Below, piece after piece: positions 42,553-52,419 of a stretch of 64,000 nt of DNA (position 1 is its first letter; each line of letters opens with the position of its first letter). Position numbers and translations under genes: made by a program. The stretch is taken from the NCBI GenBank assembly GCA_036787895.1, contig DAIQOK010000006.1:89033-153032 (forward strand), given 5' to 3'. The notes beneath the pieces are model-generated. The model was not told where the DNA came from and searched no databases. It saw nothing but the letters and a program-made list of their open reading frames with translations. This DNA is from UBA7662 sp036787895 (lineage in GTDB: Bacteria > Bacteroidota > Bacteroidia > UBA7662).

Positions 42553-44040
42553 TTATTTGTCGTTCGTATTTGTGGGCCGGTAATTTGGATCAGTTTCGCA
42601 ATAAAGTACCAGATAAACTTCTGGTACCAAAATACTATCTCTAACCCTGAAACCCGGGGGTAATGGGCCTATTGGATTGGTACCGGTATAGCAGTCTAAG
42701 TACAAAATAAACGTCGTTTCGTCCTTTAATCGAGGCAAGATTTCACCACTGTTCTCGAACTTAAAGTGTTTATCTTCAAATAAAGCCAATTCCAGTTCAT
42801 GGTATGGGCTATTAAAAGCCTTGCGATTGGCATAATATAAATAGGCGAATTCAGTGAAGGGAGGGAACAGAAAAACAGGCTCATTCGCAGTTCTTAGTTG
42901 ATTAATTGTCTTAATGGAGTTTTGAACCTCCCGATATAGCATGTGCTTAGGCTGAGGATTAAAATTTCGTAAGAAGGGCCACAACAATCCAAGCAGTATC
43001 AAGGTCGTGATGACTGGAATTTGTTTTAGGCCTTTGCCCGCAAATGCACCAAAAAACAGCAAAACAGGCAAACTGGTGAAAAGTGCATAATTCTCGTCAA
43101 AAAACCAGACCCATTGCGATCCAAGGTATAAGCTTACATAAGTAGCCAAGGCCATGCTCGCCAGATAGGCGAGTTGTTTGCGCTGCGTTTTTTCTACAAA
43201 AAAAAGTAATGGAAGGCATGCCAAAAAACAGGACATAAACAAGGTGTACGCCCACTGTCCATTCCAAACATTAACTAGCAAGTATTTAAAAAAGCTAAAT
43301 TCAGGAATTTGATGCAGGCTGTTTTCACCGCGATGTGCAATTACTGGCCAGGCCGGAATCAGTAAGGGCAGCCACAGTAGAACAATTACGGCGTATGACG
43401 CTAATAATCGTATTTTGAACGTTTTATTAAAGCCAAATAGTAATGAAATCAGGCCACTTACTGCCAGTGGTATAGTTCCTATATAATGCGTATACAAAAG
43501 CGCTAGCGCAGCTGAAGTATGAATCACCCACCAAAATAATTGGCGGGGTGATTCTTGTAATTTTATCCATGACCAGAGCAAAAGCATGAACTCCAACATG
43601 AAGAGAGGGTAGGCTCGAGCTTCCGATCCAAACAAAAAATGGGAAGTTGAAAATGTAAAAAATACCCAGGCTACTAAGCCACCAACCAAATTGCTATAAT
43701 GTTTTGCTAAACTAAAAAGTAAAACGCCGGTGAGGCTGCTGAGTAGCAGGGAAAACCCGCGGACACTTGCGATGCTGTCGCCAAAAAGCTGCAACATATA
43801 GTGCAGTATTAACATAAATAAAGGTGGATTTGGCTCTGTGGTTAGGCTGAATTGAATGATCTCAGCAGGAGATTTCTGTGCATGATATACACTGAAGGGC
43901 TCATCAATGCATAAATCACGTCCTTCAACCCAAATGAACCGGAATATCAAGCTGATACCAAAGAGAATATAAGGTATAGCTTGTTCAAGCCGGTTTCTAA
44001 AAATGGTGTTGGTTTGAAATATAGGTGGGAAAGATATCAA
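42553..44040 (-). CDS. GT39/ArnT-like membrane glycosyltransferase
   Basis: 495 residues, about eleven membrane helices. The first extracytoplasmic loop has CIDEPFSVYHA, with the paired acidic residues that bind the lipid-linked donor in GT-C enzymes. FGSEARAYPLFM is the second family signature. It probably transfers a sugar from a polyprenyl-phosphate donor to an envelope acceptor. The frame starts with TTG; no ATG exists before residue about 73, so the start is uncertain. It follows parC on the same strand by 62 bases. Confidence 0.75.
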   Translation of the reverse strand: MISFPPIFQTNTIFRNRLEQAIPYILFGISLIFRFIWVEGRDLCIDEPFSVYHAQKSPAEIIQFSLTTEPNPPLFMLILHYMLQLFGDSIASVRGFSLLLSSLTGVLLFSLAKHYSNLVGGLVAWVFFTFSTSHFLFGSEARAYPLFMLEFMLLLWSWIKLQESPRQLFWWVIHTSAALALLYTHYIGTIPLAVSGLISLLFGFNKTFKIRLLASYAVIVLLWLPLLIPAWPVIAHRGENSLHQIPEFSFFKYLLVNVWNGQWAYTLFMSCFLACLPLLFFVEKTQRKQLAYLASMALATYVSLYLGSQWVWFFDENYALFTSLPVLLFFGAFAGKGLKQIPVITTLILLGLLWPFLRNFNPQPKHMLYREVQNSIKTINQLRTANEPVFLFPPFTEFAYLYYANRKAFNSPYHELELALFEDKHFKFENSGEILPRLKDETTFILYLDCYTGTNPIGPLPPGFRVRDSILVPEVYLVLYCETDPNYRPTNTNDK

Positions 44041-44102
44041 ACCTGGTTTTTTATGTCGGCTTTGCTTAGAAATTCATCAATCAGGAGGAGGTTGGCAATT
44101 AG

Positions 44103-46895
44103 CTAGAACAAATTCAACTGCTGCGGCGGATCTCCACCCTTCTGCTCCCGCTCTTTTTTAATGTCGAATTCTATGGTAGCCCCAATTTCGATATTTTCAT
44201 CATGCTTTAGCGCTGTCGAGCTGACATCGCTGTCCGATTCATCATCGCTTAATGTTGCGACTTCAATTTCTGCATCGGTTTCAATGGCCTGATCGATGAC
44301 TTCCAGGGCCATGTCCAGCACCGCTTCTTTTTTTACCGCGACCGCTTTGGGACCCGTTTTGTCCATCCGCTCTTCCCGCTGACTGCCACCGACTTCTTCC
44401 TCTTCTTCCGAAAGCAGTTTAACGCCAATCAAATTATCGGTGGTGAGGCGATTGCCAATGGCTTTCCAGCCTTTTACATCTATAAACTCCCGCAGGTTAA
44501 TTTCCTGCTTCTCTTTGGCTTTTTTGTTGCCTATTTCTATCTCCACAATAGGTTCGGCGAGCTGACTGGCGAAGGCCATTTTCGCGCCTTTTTCTTCGCT
44601 GATGAAGGGGAAACGTTTGTTGAGTGTGGTGGTTTCGATGAGGAAACGTTTCACATACCAGGCTTTGTTGGCCGGTACATAGTGGATTACCGACAGGGCT
44701 TTGGTGGCCACAAATTTGCCAAGACTTACCAACTGATCGGGTTCGTAACGGTTGGTGAGCTCGTAATTGGTGAGCTCGTAGCTGCCGTCTTTGTAAATAA
44801 CCAGTATAGCATCGTCGCCATCAAAACTGCCGAGATAACGGCCGCGCTCGTCTACATTCAGTCGGCCAACTACGTCGTCGTACCAGATTTTGCGACCACC
44901 GATGGTTGATTTGCCCTTTTCTTTAAACAATACCCGTTTGATGGTGTATTTAGTCACAGTATTGCCTTGCGATCCCCGGCCTTTGATGGCGAGTTCACCC
45001 AGGTCGTAGTCGAATACCTTCTTGCGTGCTGGTGCATTTTGGCTGAGGTATACGGTCACCACTTCCGATTCGGAATTCGGATTGGCGGAAAAATAAACGA
45101 CTTTGCTGTTTTTTTCGCCTTTGGTGAGATCGTATTCCTTATCGCGGGTAACCGACGTTATATTAAACCGTTTGGCATAGCTGATGGCGCTTTTCCCATC
45201 CACATAAATCATGTGGTAGGTCATACGTTCGTCGTTTTTCTTAAACACATCCACATGGATGATGTCCTTGCCGACGAAGGCCTTATCGCTTACCTTGGTG
45301 ACAATACATTTGCCATCGCGGCGGAAGACGATGACGTCATCGAGGGGAGAACAATCCACCACATATTCGTCTTTTTTGATGCCATAACCCACAAATCCTT
45401 CGGTACGATTCACATATAATTTTTCGCTGGCTACAGCTACTTCGGCGGCCTGGATATTGTCGAAAATGCGGATTTCAGATTTGCGTTCCCTGCCTTTGCC
45501 GTACTTTTTGAGCAGGTTTTCGTAATAAGCGATGGTATAATTCACCAGGTGATCCAGGTGATGTTGCACCTCTTTCATCTCCTCTTCGAGGCTACGAAGT
45601 TGTTCATCGGCTTTAAAGCCGTCGTATTTGGAAATGCGTTTGATTTTGATTTCGGTGAGCCGGATGATATCGTCCTGCACCACCGGGCGCATGAGTAGCT
45701 TTTTGAAGGGCTCGAGTCCTTTATCGATGGTATCGATCACGGCTTCCCAGGTTTCACACTCTTCGATATCGCGGTAAATGCGATTTTCGATGAAGATTTT
45801 TTCGAGTGAGCCGTAATGCCATTTGTCGTTGAGTTCGCCCAATTTGATTTCCAACTCCCACTTCAACAAATCCATGGTTTGCTGGGTATTGTACTTCAGA
45901 ATGTCTTTCACATTCATGAAGTGGGGCTTGTCGCCGGCAATTACGCAGGCATTGGGCGAGATGCTGGTTTCGCAGTCGGTAAAGGCATACAAGGCGTCGA
46001 TGGTGATATCGGGCGAAATACCAGGGGGCAACTGGATTTCAATCTCAACATCGGCAGCGGTATTGTCGATGACCTTTTTGATTTTGATTTTATTCGCTTC
46101 ACTGGCTTTCACAATCGACTCGATAAGGCCGGTAGTGGTGGTGCCGAAGGGAATTTCTTTGATGAGCAGGGTTTTTTTGTCGACTTCTTCGATGCGGGCC
46201 CGGCAGCGGATTTTGCCACCACGCAGGCCATCATTGTAGTTGCTTACATCTACAAAACCACCGGTTAGGAAGTCGGGATATAGCTCAAAATTTTGTTTTT
46301 TGAGGATTTTAATGCTGCTTTCAATCAATTCCACGAAGTTGTGGGGCAGGATTTTGGTACTCAAACCCACTGCAATTCCCTCCACCCCCTGGGCGAGCAC
46401 CAATGGGAATTTCATGGGGAGACTGATGGGTTCTTTTTTACGACCGTCGTAAGAGGTTTGCCAGTGGGTGGTTTGGCCGTTAAACGCCACATCAAGCGCA
46501 AATTTGCTTAAGCGTGCCTCGATATAGCGGGGAGCAGCCGCCGAGTCGCCGGTACGTACGTCACCCCAGTTTCCCTGGGTGTCGATGAGCAGGTCTTTTT
46601 GGCCGAGGCCTACCATGGCATCGCCTATAGCGGCATCACCATGGGGGTGATATTGCATAGTTTGTCCGATGATGTTGGCCACTTTGTTGTAGCGACCGTC
46701 ATCGATAACCTTCATGGCATGTAAAATGCGCCTTTGAACGGGTTTTAAGCCATCTTCTATCGCCGGAACCGCTCTTTCGAGTATGACATAAGAGGCATAT
46801 TCGAGAAACCAGTTTTCGTACAAACCCGAAACCGGGGTGATATCATGGATTTTATCTTCGTCATCCGGCGAATTTTCTTTGCTCGCTTCGCTCAT
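44103..46895 (-). CDS. parC: DNA topoisomerase IV subunit A (ParC)
   Basis: The DNA-cleaving subunit, 930 residues. The breakage-reunion domain has the catalytic AAPRYIEARLS (Tyr124). The quinolone-site segment reads HPHGDAAIGDAMVG, with Ala where many gyrases have Ser. A beta-pinwheel C-terminal domain follows (about 500-790). The last 110 residues are an acidic, low-complexity tail (EEEEEVGG, SDDESDSDVSS). It partners ParE, encoded 35 kb away. Confidence 0.92.
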   Translation of the reverse strand: MSEASKENSPDDEDKIHDITPVSGLYENWFLEYASYVILERAVPAIEDGLKPVQRRILHAMKVIDDGRYNKVANIIGQTMQYHPHGDAAIGDAMVGLGQKDLLIDTQGNWGDVRTGDSAAAPRYIEARLSKFALDVAFNGQTTHWQTSYDGRKKEPISLPMKFPLVLAQGVEGIAVGLSTKILPHNFVELIESSIKILKKQNFELYPDFLTGGFVDVSNYNDGLRGGKIRCRARIEEVDKKTLLIKEIPFGTTTTGLIESIVKASEANKIKIKKVIDNTAADVEIEIQLPPGISPDITIDALYAFTDCETSISPNACVIAGDKPHFMNVKDILKYNTQQTMDLLKWELEIKLGELNDKWHYGSLEKIFIENRIYRDIEECETWEAVIDTIDKGLEPFKKLLMRPVVQDDIIRLTEIKIKRISKYDGFKADEQLRSLEEEMKEVQHHLDHLVNYTIAYYENLLKKYGKGRERKSEIRIFDNIQAAEVAVASEKLYVNRTEGFVGYGIKKDEYVVDCSPLDDVIVFRRDGKCIVTKVSDKAFVGKDIIHVDVFKKNDERMTYHMIYVDGKSAISYAKRFNITSVTRDKEYDLTKGEKNSKVVYFSANPNSESEVVTVYLSQNAPARKKVFDYDLGELAIKGRGSQGNTVTKYTIKRVLFKEKGKSTIGGRKIWYDDVVGRLNVDERGRYLGSFDGDDAILVIYKDGSYELTNYELTNRYEPDQLVSLGKFVATKALSVIHYVPANKAWYVKRFLIETTTLNKRFPFISEEKGAKMAFASQLAEPIVEIEIGNKKAKEKQEINLREFIDVKGWKAIGNRLTTDNLIGVKLLSEEEEEVGGSQREERMDKTGPKAVAVKKEAVLDMALEVIDQAIETDAEIEVATLSDDESDSDVSSTALKHDENIEIGATIEFDIKKEREQKGGDPPQQLNLF

Positions 46896-46987
46896 TTATT
46901 TGCTCGTTTTCACCCAAAAATAGGGAAGTAGGGTTGTAAGTTGTAAACAGCTTTCCACATCTCAAACTTATAGGCTCAATTATTTAA

Positions 46988-47018
46988 TTTGCAAATTGTT
47001 TGTGATGTTGTAATTTCC
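46988..47018 (+). promoter_or_regulatory. Candidate promoter before the frameshifted gene
   Basis: TTTG, 19 bases, TAATTTCC, two mismatches to the -7 consensus. The predicted transcript starts about 10 bases upstream of the ATG at 47035. It lies in the divergent gap opposite parC. Confidence 0.45.
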
Positions 47019-47034
47019 ATCAAATTTTTCAGCA

Positions 47035-47585
47035 ATGAAAGTACTTCGATTACTGCTGGTGGCACTAGTAGCATTTGCTCCAGTGTGTGCCCAGGATGCT
47101 GAGCCTAGCCTGGCCACCCGGTCTTCTGTTCAGCTGGACGGTCCTCGTTTTGGGGTCACCTTTTTGAACGGGCAGCTTGCCCGTGAGTTGAATGATATGT
47201 TTGGCGCCCAACCTATCATTTCTCAGTTTGGCTGGCAGGTGGAAAATCAATTTTTTACCTTGCCAACCGGTACCAGCGGTGTAGTTGAGTTTGTGGGTCT
47301 GATTGGTGGCTTTGAACAGGGGTTGTTTTTGCCGAGTGCGACCATGTTGGTAGGCATCCGCAATTACCGGGTATGGAATTTGGCTTTGGCCCCAATATCT
47401 CTCTGGCAGGTACTTCTATGGCCTTTGCTGCGGGCGTTACCATCCAATCTTATGGCATAAATTTCCCGATTAATCTGGCCTATGTGCCTTCACAAAGTGG
47501 CGGTCGAATCAGCCTTTTGCTCGGTTTTAATGCCATATCACGCCCCCCACGCGACCCGGGTTATCGAAGAGGGCTACTCTGGTAA
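47035..47585 (+). pseudogene. Small exported protein with a one-base frameshift
   Basis: The first frame (47035-47460) has a signal peptide (MKVLRLLLVALVAFAPVCAQ) and runs well to GIRNYR near 47367, then becomes unconvincing. A second frame from there gives MEFGFGPNISLAGTSMAFAAG and NFPINLAYVPSQSGGRISLLLGFN, ending at 47585. One missing base (most likely a G in CCGGGTATGG) would join them into 183 residues; the total length of 551 bases plus one is exactly 184 codons. Such proteins recur in Bacteroidota without known function. Its end abuts the dioxygenase gene. Confidence 0.75.
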
Positions 47586-48464
47586 TCAGCCAATCCAAAC
47601 AGAACGCATGGAAATACCGCCCATTTGCAATCCGGTGACCGGAAAACGGGCGTTTTCACCTTTTTGCTGCATGCCCAAAATGTAGAGGAGGGGGAGGTAG
47701 TGATCGGTGGTGGGTATGCTCAATTTGGCGGCAGTGCCCAGCTTTTCGAAGTTGACGAGCGGCTGAAAATCGCCTCGACTGATTTTATCGGCACTGAAGT
47801 TGTCGAATTCTTCGGCCCAGTCGAAGCCTCCGTCGGGTTGATTCCAGTTTAAACGCCCCAGATTGTGAACGATATTGCCGCTTCCTACGAATAAAACTCC
47901 TTTTTCCCGCCATCTGGCCAGGGCTTGACCGAATTCAAAGTGCCAGTTGCCAACTTGGGTCATGTCGAGACTAAGCTGAATGACGGGGATGTTGGCCTCC
48001 GGATAAACGTGTCGAAGCACACTCCAGGTACCGTGGTCGAGTCCCCAACTGTGGTCGTGCCCCAGCCGGGTGTATTTGAGTTCTTCCTGTAATTGTGCTG
48101 CTAACTCAGGTGAACCTTTGGCGGGATATTGCACTTCGTAGAGCGCTTTAGGGAAACCTCCGAAATCGTGTATGGTTTTGGGCAGGGACATGGCTGTGAC
48201 CTGGGTAATTCCCCGGGTCATCCAGTGGGCTGAGATGCTTACAATGGCTGTTGGAGGAGGTAAATCTTTACCGATTTTTTGCCAGGCTCGGGTAATCCGG
48301 TTGTCTTCGAGGGCGTTCATGGGACTGCCATGCCCCAAAAATAAGGCAGGCATACGTGGCGATTTCGGAGCTGCACTCAGCAGTGTGTCCAAGGTGTTGA
48401 AACTTATATTTGTCATGGCCAATGTCCCTAACGACAGGGTTTTAATGAATGCTCCTCTGGTCAT
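47586..48464 (-). CDS. ygiD: LigB-type extradiol dioxygenase (4,5-DOPA dioxygenase-like)
   Basis: 292 residues. PALFLGHGSPMNALEDN, SISAHW, HDFGGFPKALYEVQYPA, GLDHGTWSVLRHVYP and the C-terminal TDHYLPLLYILGMQ are signatures of the class III ring-cleaving dioxygenases, with the iron-binding histidines in GHG, SAHW and DHG. The natural substrate of YgiD-type enzymes is uncertain. Unlike E. coli YgiD it has about 35 extra N-terminal residues (MTRGAFIKTLSLGTL...) that look like a signal sequence, so it may be exported. Confidence 0.85.
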   Translation of the reverse strand: MTRGAFIKTLSLGTLAMTNISFNTLDTLLSAAPKSPRMPALFLGHGSPMNALEDNRITRAWQKIGKDLPPPTAIVSISAHWMTRGITQVTAMSLPKTIHDFGGFPKALYEVQYPAKGSPELAAQLQEELKYTRLGHDHSWGLDHGTWSVLRHVYPEANIPVIQLSLDMTQVGNWHFEFGQALARWREKGVLFVGSGNIVHNLGRLNWNQPDGGFDWAEEFDNFSADKISRGDFQPLVNFEKLGTAAKLSIPTTDHYLPLLYILGMQQKGENARFPVTGLQMGGISMRSVWIG

Positions 48465-48628
48465 AGTATAAAAGTACGAATATAAAATTAAAGTTCAAAC
48501 ATTGAATTAGTTTTGGCTGATTTCAATTGTCATTGGACTGTCAATGGTTGAGATGATTTTGGCTGATGTTTGTAATTTAAAGCCCCAGTGATTAACTTGA
48601 ATTTTTAAAGCTGTAAAAGTCTAAACAG

Positions 48629-49924
48629 ATGAGTAAAACCTTTACCACTACCATGTTTGCCTTGTTCTTAGGCTATATTAGTTTGGGTCAGGGCATACCA
48701 TATACGAGTACTGTGAGTACAGCCCACTACCGTGATTTATCGGCACAAATGATCAGCCTAGAAGAGGGCTATATCCTGGTTTATTTGGATGGTTCTCGAA
48801 CCAATACTCAACTTTTTTTTACCAATGATGTTGCAGCCAGTTGGACACCACGGGCGATGCGTGGTATACCGGCAAGCGGCACAGGCAATCATTTGGGAGT
48901 GCATTTTTACACCATAGAGGAAGGGATATATCTCACCCAGCATCGAATTTATCGGACAATCAATGGTGGCGACGATTGGGTTTTGGTTTTCCAGCCTTCC
49001 AGTACTTATTCTATGTGCCATAAAGGAGATACTACCTATGTTGTAGGGTCTAACGGTAGTTATTGCCGATCGTACAATCGCGGACAGAACTGGACCGCCC
49101 GAAACTGGAGTAATGGGAACAACGTAATTCTTGGTTGTGGTTGCGATTCGTCGGAAGTTAGTATGTGGGCCCTGCCAACACCCGGATTAGTCACGCAACA
49201 ATCCATGGTACGCATGCAGCATGGCGAAATATCTCCCTACAACTATACGCTCCCAGCTAACCAGGTTGTTTTGGACATTCGCGGCTTTGCCAAGTTTTAT
49301 CAGGCATTTTCAGCCCTCGAAATGTACAGATATAGTTTTGGCAATCTGAAATTTACTACTGATGGTTGGGCTAGTTTTACAATCCCAACACAAGCAACCC
49401 CGGGTCCATTTGGCGATCGAAATAATTTTCATTGGGTGGATAAAAATCACGGTTTTAAGGTAGTTGGAAACCGAGTTTACCTGACTTACGATGGCGCAGA
49501 AAACTGGTCTTTGCATTGGCAGCATGTTGATTTAGATAACAATCGGCCGATTCATGTCTTCAGCTCTCCTATGGGTAATTATGTTCACATAGCGGTTTTA
49601 CACAATACCGATAGCAACGGCATTGGCACTTTGGAAATTGTCAGCAATTCGGCTTTTCAAGGCTTATCTACAGGGCCAAAGAGTAGTTTAGCTGAACTGA
49701 CTGTTTACCCTAACCCGGCAACCACAGCTCTACGTATTTCTGGCACGAAAGCCGGAGAATTTTATGAGCTGGTGGTCACTGATGTTAACGGAAAAAGGAT
49801 GATGAGCTATGAGAACTGGGAAACAAGCTCCGAGCTGGATGTATCCGGATTAGCTGCGGGTATTTATTACTATCAATTGAAGTCGAAATCAGGATTTAAG
49901 AACGGCCGTTTCATCAAACAATAA
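48629..49924 (+). CDS. T9SS type A sorting domain protein with beta-propeller-like body
   Basis: 431 residues: signal peptide (about 1-21), a body with BNR/Ycf48-like repeats (VAASWTPRAMRG, GGDDWVLVFQP, RGQNWTARNWS, GAENWSLHWQH), and a C-terminal sorting domain (VYPNPATTALRIS, LAAGIYYYQL, GRFIKQ). The W-containing strands suggest a beta-propeller. It is probably a secreted surface protein. The last 11 bases overlap the convergent selD. Confidence 0.82.
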   Translation: MSKTFTTTMFALFLGYISLGQGIPYTSTVSTAHYRDLSAQMISLEEGYILVYLDGSRTNTQLFFTNDVAASWTPRAMRGIPASGTGNHLGVHFYTIEEGIYLTQHRIYRTINGGDDWVLVFQPSSTYSMCHKGDTTYVVGSNGSYCRSYNRGQNWTARNWSNGNNVILGCGCDSSEVSMWALPTPGLVTQQSMVRMQHGEISPYNYTLPANQVVLDIRGFAKFYQAFSALEMYRYSFGNLKFTTDGWASFTIPTQATPGPFGDRNNFHWVDKNHGFKVVGNRVYLTYDGAENWSLHWQHVDLDNNRPIHVFSSPMGNYVHIAVLHNTDSNGIGTLEIVSNSAFQGLSTGPKSSLAELTVYPNPATTALRISGTKAGEFYELVVTDVNGKRMMSYENWETSSELDVSGLAAGIYYYQLKSKSGFKNGRFIKQ

Positions 49925-50939
49925 CACAACCCTTCAAACCGGCATCCATCTGGCCGATTTGCCAGCAGTCTTGCTTTAATTCAGCCATTTTTCGTTCGAA
50001 GGTGGCGCTTGCTGCTGCATCTACGCTTAGCAACAGGCCACCACTAGTTTGCGGGTCGCAGAGGTACATGAACTCTTGTCCAGTAACGCCCTGCACCTCC
50101 TGGCTGTAAGCGTTCCAGTTGCGGTACACATTGTCGGGCAGGAGGAATTGGTCGAGGTAAATTTCTAAGCCTTCAATGATTGGAATTTGTTTAAGCTCGA
50201 GTTGAACGCCCAATTTAGAGGCAGTAGCAAGCTCCAGCACATGTCCCAAGAGGCCAAAACCGGTGATATCGGTCATGGCATGCACAAAAGGCAAGGCGCC
50301 GGCCTGTTCGCCCACGCTGTTGAGCTCGGTGGTGAGGGCGATGAGCTTGTAGTAGTCGTTATTGAGGAGTTTGCCTTTTTTGAGTGCGGTGGCGAGTATG
50401 CCAATACCCAATGGTTTAGTGAGATAGAGCAAATCGCCAGCTTTGGCTGTTGCATTGGTTTTGAGGTGGTTGCGATCAATCAGCCCATTTACCGCAAGAC
50501 CGAAAATTGGATCGGGACTATCGATGCTATGACCGCCGGCGAGGGGGAAACCGGCACTTTCGCAGACTTCCTGCGCACCTTTGATGACTTCAGCCGCAGC
50601 CGATGCAGGCAACTTTTCTACCGGCCAGCCTAAGATGCTGAGTGCCAAAATCGGTCTGCCTCCCATGGCATATACATCGCTGATGGCATTGCTAGCAGCT
50701 ATACGTCCGAAGTCGTAAGGGTCGTCGACTATCGGGGTGAAAAAATCGGTAGTGGCGATGAGGGCTTGGCTGTCGTTCAACGCATAAACAGCTGCATCGT
50801 CCTTGGTTTCGGGGCCGATGAGGAGTTTTTTATGGGTTTGAGGCTGCAAACCATGCAGCATTTGCTGCAAAACATCGGGTGCTATTTTGCAACCACAGCC
50901 GGAGCCTTTGCTGAATTGTGTCAGGCGTTGATGGTCCAT
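49914..50939 (-). CDS. selD: Selenide, water dikinase
   Basis: Makes selenophosphate from selenide and ATP. 341 residues. The N-terminal RLTQFSKGSGCGCKIAP holds the catalytic Cys15 (Cys, not selenocysteine) and Lys18. AATDFFTPIVDDPYDFG, AASNAISDVYAMGG, GGHSIDSPDP and TDITGFGLLGH are the ATP- and metal-binding motifs. It overlaps mnmH by 19 bases. The pair implies selenium use in tRNA; no selA, selB or selC was seen in the window. Confidence 0.96.
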   Translation of the reverse strand: MDHQRLTQFSKGSGCGCKIAPDVLQQMLHGLQPQTHKKLLIGPETKDDAAVYALNDSQALIATTDFFTPIVDDPYDFGRIAASNAISDVYAMGGRPILALSILGWPVEKLPASAAAEVIKGAQEVCESAGFPLAGGHSIDSPDPIFGLAVNGLIDRNHLKTNATAKAGDLLYLTKPLGIGILATALKKGKLLNNDYYKLIALTTELNSVGEQAGALPFVHAMTDITGFGLLGHVLELATASKLGVQLELKQIPIIEGLEIYLDQFLLPDNVYRNWNAYSQEVQGVTGQEFMYLCDPQTSGGLLLSVDAAASATFERKMAELKQDCWQIGQMDAGLKGCVIV

Positions 50940-51976
50940 GTAGATGCGGGCTGCTGTTCGAAAAAGCTAATGATATCGGCGGCCAGTTTCGCCATATTCG
51001 TGGTTTCGGCCGGGTAAAAATGTATATAAGCCGTGTTTTTTGCGGTCAGGTCGTAGGCATAGGCTTTGTCGTAATAAGCCAGCGCTATGGCAGCAGCGGC
51101 AGCACGGTCGTCCTGGTCGAGTGCTTCGAAAGCAGCTTTGAGGTGTTGTCCGCCTAATTTCTTCCTAATCCGCTCGAATGCTTCCCGAAGTAAATCGTCG
51201 GGTGCCTGGCCATATTCTTTAACTAGCCGTTTGATTCTTTCTTTCAGGGCTACCTCAATGACCAGCAAGGGGGCTGCCCGTAAACTGCGGTAAAAATGTT
51301 CGGGAATATGGACGGTCCCAATCATGCGGCTTTCATCTTCTACCCAAAGCGGTAAATCGACTGCACACTGGAGCAGTTCCGCGCCCAATAAATTGGCAAA
51401 ATGTTCGGTGGTCGGTTGGTCGGTGGTAAACATGGCACCAAAGGACGAGCCCCGATGCAATGCTAGTGCTTCTAGGTCGATGATTTGCTGGCCCTGACCT
51501 CGTAAGGCATGTAGTAACTCGGTTTTTCCACTGCCTGTTTTACCGCCTATGACTCTGAAATCCCAGGGTAGTTTGAATAATTCGTCGATGTGGGCACGCC
51601 AACTTTTATAGCCTCCGCCTAACACATCTACCTGTAAACCGGCCAAATCGAGCAGCCAGGCCATGCTCGCCGATCGTTGTCCACCCCGCCAACAATACAG
51701 CAAAATGGGCTGTTCCCCGGCCAATTGACGGGCTTGTTGAATAAAATCATTGAGTTTTGGGCCAACGATTTCGAGTCCGACGGCTACGGCTTTCTCCGGA
51801 CTATCCCGTTTGTAGCTGGTGCCAACCCTGGCCCTTTCAGCATCGCTAAATAGCGGAAAGGAAAGGGCGCCGGGGATATGGCCATGCGCAAATTCGGCAG
51901 GAGAGCGTACATCCAATACTACTGCTTCAGCGCTTCGGGCTAAAAAGGTAGTTATATTGAGTTGCTGTACTGCCAT
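50921..51976 (-). CDS. mnmH: tRNA 2-selenouridine synthase
   Basis: Replaces sulfur with selenium in the wobble 2-thiouridine of Lys, Glu and Gln tRNAs, using selenophosphate. 351 residues: rhodanese domain with ILLYCWRGGQRSASM (catalytic Cys95) and a P-loop GGKTGSGKT (144-152). The length agrees with MnmH/SelU. It overlaps selD, its donor enzyme, by 19 bases. The Fe-S/CDGSH gene stops 25 bases before its ATG. Confidence 0.95.
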   Translation of the reverse strand: MAVQQLNITTFLARSAEAVVLDVRSPAEFAHGHIPGALSFPLFSDAERARVGTSYKRDSPEKAVAVGLEIVGPKLNDFIQQARQLAGEQPILLYCWRGGQRSASMAWLLDLAGLQVDVLGGGYKSWRAHIDELFKLPWDFRVIGGKTGSGKTELLHALRGQGQQIIDLEALALHRGSSFGAMFTTDQPTTEHFANLLGAELLQCAVDLPLWVEDESRMIGTVHIPEHFYRSLRAAPLLVIEVALKERIKRLVKEYGQAPDDLLREAFERIRKKLGGQHLKAAFEALDQDDRAAAAAIALAYYDKAYAYDLTAKNTAYIHFYPAETTNMAKLAADIISFFEQQPASTWTINA

Positions 51977-52001
51977 GCGTCAAAATTAGCGCATTTCTAA
52001 C

Positions 52002-52418
52002 TCAACTTCGAAATTCTATTTTTCGGTGGCTGCCGTCGCAAAATGGTTTATTGGCCGATGCCCCACACCGACAGAAAAAGGTTTTATCGGTTTTCACAAC
52101 TATTTCACCTGTCTCGTTTTTGACCCGCACTTCGCCGGTGATTTGCAGCGGTCCATTGGGTAAGGGACATACCTCCACTTCGGCAGCAGTGATTGTTTTT
52201 GGCGCAGGAGTAGCAGTTTCTGCCAAACTCAAGGCTCCCGATGGGCAATTCAACACAGCTTCACGAATGGCCTCGGTCGAGCCACCAGCCATATTCACCC
52301 AGGGTTTGGCACGTGGGTTGAATACGCGCGGCAGGCTTTTCCAACATTTGGTGGAGTGTATGCATTTTTCGGGTTGCCAGTTGACGGTTATTTCGCCATT
52401 GGTGTAGTTTTTTTCCAT
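52002..52418 (-). CDS. Fe-S protein with Fer4_19 and CDGSH domains
   Basis: 138 residues. The N-terminal divergent 4Fe-4S domain has KCIHSTKCWKSLPRVF and a later LNCPSGAL. The C-terminal CDGSH (mitoNEET-like 2Fe-2S) motif is CRCGASANKPFCDGSH, with three Cys and one His ligand. It is a small cytosolic electron or cluster carrier of unknown partner. The OsmC gene ends one base upstream. Confidence 0.88.
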   Translation of the reverse strand: MEKNYTNGEITVNWQPEKCIHSTKCWKSLPRVFNPRAKPWVNMAGGSTEAIREAVLNCPSGALSLAETATPAPKTITAAEVEVCPLPNGPLQITGEVRVKNETGEIVVKTDKTFFCRCGASANKPFCDGSHRKIEFRS

Positions 52419-52419
52419 C

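Noticed and set aside
45816..46268. Long open frames opposite parC (also 44967-45419)
   Set aside because: They are shadows of the strongly supported parC frame and contain only low-complexity phenylalanine/glycine-rich translations.
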